A stretch of 25,017 bases of DNA from CAVLCC01 sp963624975 (GTDB lineage Bacteria; Actinomycetota; Coriobacteriia; Coriobacteriales; CADBOM01), in the NCBI GenBank assembly GCA_963624975.1, contig CAVFRF010000019.1, forward strand, positions 1-25,017, given 5' to 3'. The notes under the pieces are model-generated. The model was given only the letters and a program-made list of their open reading frames with translations, was not told the DNA's origin and ran no database searches. A program made the translations under genes and the position numbers. This document shows, piece after piece, positions 14,868 to 21,458 of this stretch. Position 1 is the stretch's first letter; every line of letters begins with the position of its first letter.

Positions 14868-14902
14868 TTCGGGCGCTGCCTTGCAGGCAACGCCGCTAAA
14901 TG

Positions 14903-16315
14903 CTATTCCACCTTGGCAAGCTGCTCGTCCAGACGGTTCTTGAGCACCAGCTCCGGATCGGCCTCGCCGCGCACCGCCTCTGCGGTGAGCACCACCTCGG
15001 ACACGTCGTCGCGGCTGGGTATGTCGAACATCACCTTCTGCAACGCGTTCTCGCAAATCGAGCGCAGGCCGCGCGCGCCGATCTTGTGCTGCACGGCGGT
15101 GTGCGCGATCTCGCGCAGCGCGTCGTCGGTAAAGGTGAGCTTCACGCCGTCGTAGTCCAGCAGCTTTGCATACTGCTTGGTAAGGGCGTTCTTGGGCTCG
15201 GTGAGAATCTGCACCAGTGCGTCCTCGTCAAGCGCCTCCACGTTGGTGATCACGGGAATCCTGCCCACGAACTCGGGGATCATGCCGAACTTGTGCAGGT
15301 CTTCGGGAAGCACCTGCGACAGGATCTCGGGGCTGGCCTCCACCGACTCGCCGCGGTCTTCCGACAAAAAGCCGATGCCGCCGGTGCCCAGCCTGTCGGC
15401 CACGATCTTGTCGAGGCCCACGAACGCGCCTCCGAAGATGAACAGGATGTTGGTGGTATCGATGCGGATAAGCTCCTGGTTGGGATGCTTGCGGCCGCCC
15501 TGTGGCGGAACCGCGGCCTCGGTGCCCTCCACGATCTTGAGCAGCGCCTGCTGCACGCCCTCGCCCGAAACGTCGCGGGTAATCGAGAGGTTCTCGGCCT
15601 TGCGGGCGATCTTGTCGATCTCGTCCACGTACACGATGCCGATCTGGGCGCGTGCGATGTCGAAGTCGGCCGCGGTGATGAGCTTGAGCAGGATGTTCTC
15701 CACGTCCTCGCCCACGTAGCCCGCTTCGGTGAGCGTGGTGGCGTCGGCGATGGCGAAGGGCACCTTGAGGATGCGCGCCAGCGTCTGCGCCAAGAGGGTC
15801 TTGCCACAACCGGTGGGGCCGAGCATGAGGATGTTGCTCTTGGCGATCTCGACCTCGTCGTCGGAAATGGGCTCCGGCGCGGGTGCGGCCTTCTTCTTGC
15901 CCTTGCCCTTGCCCTTCGGCTTCTCGTCGAGCGCAGCGTCGATTCCGTTGATCGCGCTGATGCGCTTGTAGTGGTTGTACACCGCTACAGAGAGCGCCTT
16001 CTTGGCACCTTCCTGTCCCACCACGTACTTCGACAGCTCATCGAAGATCCGCTGCGGGGTGGGCAGGTCGCGCAGGATGTCGAAGACCTCCGGCTCGTCG
16101 TCGATGTCGTCCGCAAACGGGTCGCGCCCACCGTGCATGAAGTCGCGGGGGTCGTCCCAAGGGTCGAAGTCCACCATGCTCAGGCACGTCTTGAGGCAGT
16201 CGTCGCAAATCATGACTTCCCTGCTGCCTATGAGCTGGTGCACGTCGGCTTGTCCGCGTCCGCAGAACGCGCAGTGCATCTCTTCGTTCATATCGTCTCT
16301 GCTGTCGTCAGCCAT
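14903..16315 (-). CDS. clpX: ATP-dependent Clp protease ATP-binding subunit ClpX
   Basis: A 470-residue AAA+ unfoldase that feeds substrates into ClpP. The N-terminal zinc finger uses Cys15, Cys18, Cys37 and Cys40. Walker A is GPTGCGKT (166-173) and Walker B is VYVDEID. The ClpP-docking IGF loop is intact (TGGIGFLSED). Sensor 2 is GARGLRSI. Compared with typical ClpX of about 410-430 residues it has two additions. One is an acidic linker after the zinc finger (about 50-78, rich in Asp and Glu). The other is a Lys/Gly/Ala/Pro-rich insert of about 35 residues (about 118-153) between the first AAA+ helix and the strand before Walker A. The ATG at 16315 follows AGGA. It is preceded by clpP and tig, the classic order, with a hairpin between clpP and clpX. 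Confidence 0.97.
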   Translation of the reverse strand: MADDSRDDMNEEMHCAFCGRGQADVHQLIGSREVMICDDCLKTCLSMVDFDPWDDPRDFMHGGRDPFADDIDDEPEVFDILRDLPTPQRIFDELSKYVVGQEGAKKALSVAVYNHYKRISAINGIDAALDEKPKGKGKGKKKAAPAPEPISDDEVEIAKSNILMLGPTGCGKTLLAQTLARILKVPFAIADATTLTEAGYVGEDVENILLKLITAADFDIARAQIGIVYVDEIDKIARKAENLSITRDVSGEGVQQALLKIVEGTEAAVPPQGGRKHPNQELIRIDTTNILFIFGGAFVGLDKIVADRLGTGGIGFLSEDRGESVEASPEILSQVLPEDLHKFGMIPEFVGRIPVITNVEALDEDALVQILTEPKNALTKQYAKLLDYDGVKLTFTDDALREIAHTAVQHKIGARGLRSICENALQKVMFDIPSRDDVSEVVLTAEAVRGEADPELVLKNRLDEQLAKVE

Positions 16316-16344
16316 TCGCGAATTCCTGTCGTCTAATTGCTGGC

Positions 16345-16383
16345 AAAGGGTCTGGCAAGCACTAAGCCCGCCAGACCCTTTTT
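16345..16383. terminator. hairpin between clpP and clpX, bidirectional terminator
   Basis: GGGTCTGGC (16348..16356) pairs perfectly with GCCAGACCC (16370..16378), flanked by AAA and TTTTT. On the plus strand it has a T5 tract. On the minus strand, the direction of clpP and clpX, the stem is extended by A-T pairs but the tract is only TTT. It would partly terminate clpP transcripts before clpX. Confidence 0.7.
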
Positions 16384-16458
16384 CTCACATGCATCTTGCT
16401 TTGTTTCGTGCTGGCCGCGCGCGAAAGCGCATCGCGCGCCTGGTCGAGTCGAGTCCGG

Positions 16459-17070
16459 CTAGTTTCTCTCGGTGCCCGACTCTACTACCTTGTCCACGAG
16501 GCCGTATGCCATCGCATCCTGCGCGGACATGAAGTTGTCGCGCTCGGTGTCGGCCTGGATCTTCTCGATGGGCTGGCCGGTATGCTTGGCCAAAATCGCG
16601 TTCATCTTCTCGCGGATGTACAGGATCTCGCGAGCCATGATCTCGATCTCGGTCTGCTGGCCCTGTGCGCCGCCGCTGGGCTGGTGGATCATGACCCTGG
16701 AGTTGGGAAGCGCATAGCGCTTGCCGGGAGCGCCCGCCGCCAGCAGCACCGATGCCATCGACGCGCACTGGCCGATGCAGATGGTCGACACGTCGGGCTT
16801 GATGAACTGCATGGTGTCGTAGATGGCAAGGCCCGCGGTTACAACGCCGCCAGGCGAGTTGATGTAGAGCGAGATGTCCTTCTCGGCGTTCACGCTCTCG
16901 AGATGCAGCAGCTGGGCCACAACGGTGTTGGCCACGGCATCGTCGATCTGGTCGCCCAGAAACACGATGCGCTCGTTGAGGAGCCTCGAGTAGATGTCGA
17001 AGCTGCGCTCGCCGCGGGGCGACTCCTCGATAACGTAGGGAATCAGCGCGTCCCGGTTCCTGTAATCCAT
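16459..17070 (-). CDS. clpP: ATP-dependent Clp protease proteolytic subunit ClpP
   Basis: A 203-residue serine peptidase that forms the tetradecameric Clp barrel and degrades proteins unfolded by ClpX or related ATPases. The catalytic triad is visible: Ser104 in GQCASMAS, His129 in VMIHQPSGG and Asp178 in DTERDNF. The N-terminal YVIEESPRGERSFDIYSRLL is the standard ClpP start. The ATG at 17070 is chosen because it gives that start and normal length; the frame can be extended 17 codons upstream but those residues are unlike the family. AGGAG lies 11 bases upstream, slightly far. It sits between tig and clpX, with hairpins on both sides. Only one clpP is seen here. Confidence 0.96.
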   Translation of the reverse strand: MDYRNRDALIPYVIEESPRGERSFDIYSRLLNERIVFLGDQIDDAVANTVVAQLLHLESVNAEKDISLYINSPGGVVTAGLAIYDTMQFIKPDVSTICIGQCASMASVLLAAGAPGKRYALPNSRVMIHQPSGGAQGQQTEIEIMAREILYIREKMNAILAKHTGQPIEKIQADTERDNFMSAQDAMAYGLVDKVVESGTERN

Positions 17071-17126
17071 CTGCCTACCATCTCCTATCTGCAAGCGCGT
17101 GGCGCCCGCCGCATCCGGCACTGCAA

Positions 17127-17159
17127 ATCAAACGGCCCGCGCGCAAAGCGAGCGGGCCG
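17127..17159 (-). terminator. intrinsic terminator between tig and clpP
   Basis: On the minus strand CGGCCCGC (17159..17152) pairs with GCGGGCCG (17140..17133) around an 11-base loop and runs into TTTGATTT. It lies 12 bases after the tig stop and would reduce transcription from tig into clpP. Confidence 0.75.
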
Positions 17160-17170
17160 CTGCAAATCTT

Positions 17171-18535
17171 CTACTCCTCGGTTGCCTCGGCAGCCTCGGT
17201 CTCGGCCTCCGCAGGCTCCTCGGCCTCGTCCTCCTCGGGAAGCGAATCCACGTACTCCACGTTGGCGTTCTCCTGGAGCCACTTGGCGGCCTTGTCGCGC
17301 ACGATCTCTTCGCGCAGCACCGACATCCTGTGCTCTTCCTCCCACTGGGCGCGAAGCGTCTCGACGTCGTCCACGCCGGCGCCCTCGAAGGCCTCCTTCA
17401 GGTCGTCCTCGGTGCACTCCATGCCATGGGCGCGAGCCAGCGCGTCGAGAGCCAGGTTCTGCTTGGCCAGCACGATGCCGCGCTCCTCCATGTCCTGGTA
17501 GAACTGCTCGGCGCTCTGCGCGGTGGCCATGAGGTACTGGTCGAGGGTGTAGCCCTGGGCCTGCAGGTTCATGTACACGTTGCGCAGCGCCTTGGTGGTC
17601 TCCTCGGCCTTCATGTAGTCGGGCACCTCGCCCTCGAGGCGCTTCACCAGCTCCTTGAGGCAGGCAACGTTCTTGTCGCGCTCGGCGTTGCGCTGCTTGT
17701 CGGCGGCGATGCTCTCGCCCACCTGCTTGCGCAGCTCCTCGACGTTCTCGGCGTCGCAGTTCTCCTTGGCCCACTCGTCGGTAAGCTCGGGCACGACCTT
17801 CTCCGTGATCTCGTTCACCACGACCTTCACGTTGTAGGTGCCCTCGCCGTCGGTGATCATGAGGTCCTCGGCGTTGGCCTCGAACTCCTTGGTGTCGCCA
17901 ACCTTCATGCCCTCGAACTGCTTCTCGAACTCCTCGGAGTACATCTTGGAGCCCAGCACGCAGGTGCGGCGGTCGGCCTTGCCGTCCTCGACTTCGGCGC
18001 CGTCCTTGAAGCACTCCTGCGAGAACACCACGATGTCGTCGTTCTTGGCAGGGCCGTCGGTGCTGTTGAGGTCGATGTAGTAGCCGCGCAGCATGTCGAT
18101 GCGTGCGTCGACCTCCTCATCGGTGGCCTCGGGGTTGAGCACCTGCACCGACACCGGGTCGGTGGAGGTCAGCTCGTACTCGGGCTTGACCTGGATGGTG
18201 AACGAATAGCTGTAGTCCTCGCCGGGCTTGGCAGCGTCGTCGGCATCGAACTCGTAATCGCCGAAGGACACCATGCCGTTGTCGTCCACTACCTCGGGAG
18301 AATGCTTCTCGATGAGGTTGACCGTGGCGTTGGCCGCGAAGTAGTCGGCGCCGAACTGGCTCTCGAGCACCTTCCTCGGAGTCTTGCCCTTCCTGAAGCC
18401 GGGGATGCGCGCGGTCCTCTTGACCTCGTCATATATGGAGTCGATTGCCTCGTCGACTTCCTTTGCATCGATCGTGATGTCGAACTTGACCTTGTTGTCG
18501 TCGAGACGCTCGAATTTCGTTTCCAAAACAACCAA
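17171..18535 (-). CDS. tig: trigger factor, ribosome-associated chaperone
   Basis: A 454-residue protein that binds at the ribosome exit tunnel and helps nascent chains fold. The ribosome-docking signature GFRKGKTPRKV lies at 46-56. It is followed by a prolyl-isomerase-like domain (about 155-245) and a long helical C-terminal chaperone domain. The protein ends in a very acidic tail rich in Glu and Ala (about 430-454). The start is taken as TTG at 18535, giving MVVLETKFERLDD; a TTG nine bases further in (before ETKFERL) cannot be excluded, and neither has a strong ribosome binding site. It is the first gene of the tig-clpP-clpX cluster and ends in a terminator. The region upstream is occupied by a transposase gene, so its promoter must lie in the 300-base gap. 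Confidence 0.95.
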   Translation of the reverse strand: MVVLETKFERLDDNKVKFDITIDAKEVDEAIDSIYDEVKRTARIPGFRKGKTPRKVLESQFGADYFAANATVNLIEKHSPEVVDDNGMVSFGDYEFDADDAAKPGEDYSYSFTIQVKPEYELTSTDPVSVQVLNPEATDEEVDARIDMLRGYYIDLNSTDGPAKNDDIVVFSQECFKDGAEVEDGKADRRTCVLGSKMYSEEFEKQFEGMKVGDTKEFEANAEDLMITDGEGTYNVKVVVNEITEKVVPELTDEWAKENCDAENVEELRKQVGESIAADKQRNAERDKNVACLKELVKRLEGEVPDYMKAEETTKALRNVYMNLQAQGYTLDQYLMATAQSAEQFYQDMEERGIVLAKQNLALDALARAHGMECTEDDLKEAFEGAGVDDVETLRAQWEEEHRMSVLREEIVRDKAAKWLQENANVEYVDSLPEEDEAEEPAEAETEAAEATEE

Positions 18536-18839
18536 CTTTCTACGTCAGGGGTTCTCTTTGCGCGGGCACGCTCCTCGAAACCCGCCGTCAGGCTCTCGTC
18601 GAGCCTTATCGGAATCCCTTTTTCCACCAATTGCCGATAAACCCTTTGAATCTTACCGCACCAAGCCGCAAAACCAGCTCGCATCTAGGGGCAAATTCGC
18701 AATCGGCCACCTATGCGGCTAGAATCGCTCGCGTGCAGCCCGCGTGTGGCGTGCGACACGCGCCCCGCAGCCCGCGCTCGGCGTGCCGGCCGCACTCCAC
18801 GACCGCCCGCAGCTCGCACGCGCCCCGCGACCGCTCGGG
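18536..18839. other. intergenic region between transposase and tig
   Basis: The 304 bases hold no gene I can support. The half near tig carries a 7-bp inverted repeat TTATCGG/CCGATAA (18606..18612, 18634..18640) and the hairpin GGCTC/GAGCC in the likely tig leader. A -10-like TAAGAT lies near 18650 on the minus strand, without a good -35. The half near the transposase (about 18730..18840) is extremely GC-rich. It contains a repeated decamer GCAGCCCGCG (18735..18744, 18767..18776), 32 bases apart. No IS terminal inverted repeat was recognised. Confidence 0.5.
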
Positions 18840-20513
18840 CTACAGCGCGTTGATCACCTCGCGTCTGTAGCGCCTCAGCATCTCCAGCGTGGCGAAGGCC
18901 TTGTCGAACCTCACCCCGAACGCCTTCTCGATGTCCCGGTAGGCGTCTTCCTGCGGCGCGAAGTCGTACACGTCTTGCCCGATGTTCTTGCAAAGCGCGT
19001 TGCTGAGCGTGGTCTTCATCTGGTTGGAGGTGTACTTGAACCCCAGCATGCGCTCGAGCTTGCGCTCCATCACCAGCGATATGAAGTTGATGATGAAGTA
19101 CGAGCGCACGTAGTCGTAGGTCCAGGCCTCCCTGGGCGCGCCCTCCACCTCGGGGTCTGGCTCCGAGAACGCCCTGTGCATCTTCTGCAGGTTGTGGTAG
19201 CGCTTGATGATCACGCCCTCGGGGATGTCCTTCTCGGTGGTTGCCAGCGCATAGTAGCCGTCGAGCGCCATGTCGCGGGCGTAGGTCTCGGCGTCGAAGC
19301 TGAAGTAGCCGTGCTCGCCCGGCGTGCCGGGCGCCGCGTCGGAGTCGTGCACCGACACGTAGCGCTCCATCTCGGGGAACTCCTCCACCGAGTAGTTGCC
19401 CGGGTTCGAGAGGAAGTCCACGATGAACTTGTCGCGCTTCTGCTTGGTGCGGGCGGCGTTGAACGACGTCCACATCGCGATCACCTTCTCGGGAATCGCG
19501 GTGTCGCCCACGGTCCTCTCCAGGTCGAAGGCCTTCCACTTGAACGTGCCCGAGTCGTTCCACTTGTAGCCGTTGTTGTCGAGGATGGCGCGCTGCATGG
19601 GCAGCGATGCGTTCTTGACCTTCCTGCCCACCACGTAGCCGTTGCCCGACTCGTGGATGGCGGCAAGCGTGGAGTTGGAGCCGAATCCCCTGTCCGACGT
19701 GAGCACGATGCGGTCGAGGCCGAACTTCTTCTTGAGGCGCTCCATGGAGGCCAGCAGCTCCACCGAGTCGTTGTCGCCCTCGGGGATCACGATGCAGGCC
19801 ATGGGGTTGCGGTGCCTGTCGTACAAGATGCCCATCTGCACCATCACGAGGTCCTTCATGGCCTCGTCGTCGGTACGATCGTCTCGCGCCCCCGACGTGG
19901 CGTGCGAGTTGAAGTAGTAGCTGGTCACGTCGAGCGACGCCACCTTGTCGCGGCAGTCCTCGTCTTTGGTCGACACCTTGTAGAGGTGCTTCATGAGGTC
20001 GTCGGCTATGGGCAGGAGCTTGGCCACGATATCGATCGAGAGGCTTGCGGTGTTGCCCTTGAAGCCGAAGATGGGCTTGATGCTGTCGATGCTCTCGGTG
20101 CCCGTGAGCGGCAGGAAGAACTCCTTGATGGCGTAGAACCTCAGCGCCTCGGCGATCTGTTTGGCCTCGGCCGGGTCCTCGAAGTGCCTGTCGAGAAACG
20201 GGCGCATCTTGAGCGAGCGGTAGAGCGACTCCACGAAGAAATAGCCGTAGTTCACCGTGTCCATCGACTTGCGGTTGGGGAGGTTGAGGTTGATGTTGAG
20301 GTCCACCATGCGCGTCGCAAGCTCGGCGGTCATGTTCTTGGCCTCTTCTTTGATCTTGTCGAGCGCGTCGGGGTCCTTGGCCGTGAGTTCCGAAAGCTCG
20401 CCGCATTTCTTGATGATTCGCTGGCGGATCTTGTTGTCTTCGTCGCGGTAGCTCTCGACGATGTACACCAGCTCGCGTTTGGACGTCTTGCTCTTCTTGA
20501 CTACAACGAACAA
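18840..20513 (-). CDS. IS1634-like transposase
   Basis: A 557-residue DDE-type transposase of the IS4/IS1634 group. Two catalytic aspartates fit: Asp195 in ASLDVTSYYF and Asp274 in LTSDRGFGSNS. DGYYALATTEKD (about 418-429) and the FIINFISLVMERKL helix also belong to this group. In family members the catalytic Glu usually lies in a V/I-E-x-[AS]-F-R block after the YR[ND]L motif. Here that place reads YHNLQKMHRAFS, so the Glu seems to be absent. The start is TTG at 20513, with GGGGAG six bases upstream. Base composition matches the host, and I found no terminal inverted repeats or target duplication, so the element may be old, immobile or domesticated. It lies directly upstream of tig, on the same strand. 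Confidence 0.85.
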   Translation of the reverse strand: MFVVVKKSKTSKRELVYIVESYRDEDNKIRQRIIKKCGELSELTAKDPDALDKIKEEAKNMTAELATRMVDLNINLNLPNRKSMDTVNYGYFFVESLYRSLKMRPFLDRHFEDPAEAKQIAEALRFYAIKEFFLPLTGTESIDSIKPIFGFKGNTASLSIDIVAKLLPIADDLMKHLYKVSTKDEDCRDKVASLDVTSYYFNSHATSGARDDRTDDEAMKDLVMVQMGILYDRHRNPMACIVIPEGDNDSVELLASMERLKKKFGLDRIVLTSDRGFGSNSTLAAIHESGNGYVVGRKVKNASLPMQRAILDNNGYKWNDSGTFKWKAFDLERTVGDTAIPEKVIAMWTSFNAARTKQKRDKFIVDFLSNPGNYSVEEFPEMERYVSVHDSDAAPGTPGEHGYFSFDAETYARDMALDGYYALATTEKDIPEGVIIKRYHNLQKMHRAFSEPDPEVEGAPREAWTYDYVRSYFIINFISLVMERKLERMLGFKYTSNQMKTTLSNALCKNIGQDVYDFAPQEDAYRDIEKAFGVRFDKAFATLEMLRRYRREVINAL

Positions 20514-20821
20514 GGTTTTCTCCCCACTAGTATTCGGATTGCCGGATTGCCATACGAAAGAGCGTCGCGTGCCCCCTATGCGCTGAGCGTCCTTTGCGTA
20601 CTACGGTCGTAACACATATTTTGAGATTATACACGCAACCCAAGTCGCAGAAGCCGCAATATCCAAATATTTAGGATTGGCTGGGGTCAAAAAAGTGGCA
20701 GTTCCAAGCCCCAAACTGGGTTCAGGGGGAGCTGCCAAACAAGTGGATGCTACAACGTTCCAGGAGAATCGTCCACCTTGCTGCAACCGGCCAGGCCACC
20801 TGCACGACTGCGGCGTGATGG
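20514..20821. other. intergenic region between phosphoesterase and transposase genes
   Basis: The 308 bases hold the terminator of the phosphoesterase gene at the right. A perfect -10 hexamer TATAAT on the minus strand (20631..20626), without a clear -35, may serve the transposase. A short tandem repeat GGATTGCC lies at 20536..20551. I see no gene here. Confidence 0.5.
20689..20737 (-). terminator. intrinsic terminator after the phosphoesterase gene
   Basis: On the minus strand TGGCAGCTCC (20737..20728) pairs with GGAACTGCCA (20705..20696), ten pairs with one G-U, around a 22-base loop, and is followed by CTTTTTT. It lies 85 bases past the stop of the phosphoesterase gene and separates that unit from the transposase. 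Confidence 0.8.
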
Positions 20822-21388
20822 CTAGTCGATGAGGACGTGCGAGAACTCGCCTTTCTCGTAGATGCCGTAGCTGTGCGAGCCGTCTTTGGGGATTCCAACG
20901 CTGCCGGGGTTGAAGAGGCGGATCTGCGGGAACGCCTCGCAAGGTCCGTTGACCTTCACATGGGTGTGCCCGTACACCAGCACCGAGCCGGCCGGGATGT
21001 TTGGCAGGTTGTCGGGCGTGTGGACGTGCCCGTGCGTGCAGAAAAGCTCCAGCCCCTTGCCCGCAGCGTGCGCGGTCGCGGGCGCGGCGGGTTGGACGTC
21101 GGGGTCGAGGATGATGTTGTACTCGCTCATGCACGGAAAGTCGAGAACCATCTGGTCGACCTCGGCCTCGCAGTTGCCGCGCACCGCGATGATCGAGCCC
21201 GCTATGGAGTTGAGCATGGCGATCACCTGCTTGGGCGCGTAGTCGACGGGCACGTCGTTGCGCGGGCCGTGGTAGAGCATGTCGCCCAGCAGCACGAGCC
21301 TGTCGGGCTGGTGCTCGTCGAGCGCGTCCATGAGCTTCTTGCAATACGACGATGATCCGTGGATGTCGGATGCGATGATGAGCTTCAT
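20822..21388 (-). CDS. yfcE: YfcE-type metallophosphoesterase
   Basis: A 188-residue calcineurin-like phosphoesterase of the YfcE/MJ0936 group. Members hydrolyse phosphodiesters with two bound metal ions in the cytoplasm; the natural substrate is unclear. All metal motifs are present: SDIHG (Asp8, His10), GDMLYHGPRN (Asp36), RGNCE (Asn72), CTHGH (His119) and GHTH (His141, His143). The final block NPGSVGIPKDGSHSYGI is also characteristic. The ATG at 21388 follows AAAGGAA at ten bases. It lies 70 bases downstream of the large zinc-ribbon/YD-repeat gene and may be co-transcribed with it; a GC-rich hairpin lies in the gap. A terminator follows. Confidence 0.92.
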   Translation of the reverse strand: MKLIIASDIHGSSSYCKKLMDALDEHQPDRLVLLGDMLYHGPRNDVPVDYAPKQVIAMLNSIAGSIIAVRGNCEAEVDQMVLDFPCMSEYNIILDPDVQPAAPATAHAAGKGLELFCTHGHVHTPDNLPNIPAGSVLVYGHTHVKVNGPCEAFPQIRLFNPGSVGIPKDGSHSYGIYEKGEFSHVLID

Positions 21389-21414
21389 GCGGTTGCGGTT
21401 CCTTTCGAGCCGGG

Positions 21415-21452
21415 CGGAAAGCGGCTCCGGCGCAGCCCGCCGGGGCTTTCCG
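21415..21452. other. hairpin between the YD-repeat gene and the phosphoesterase gene
   Basis: CGGAAAGC (21415..21422) pairs with GCTTTCCG (21445..21452), and an inner CCGGC/GCCGG stem extends the fold. Read on the minus strand no T-run follows; on the plus strand TTTCTTT follows. It may weakly attenuate transcription into the phosphoesterase gene or stabilise the upstream mRNA. Confidence 0.5.
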
Positions 21453-21458
21453 GTTTCT

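Noticed and set aside
18536..18684. Possible leader peptide or short gene just upstream of tig
   Set aside because: The frame has no ribosome binding site and runs on into tig out of frame.
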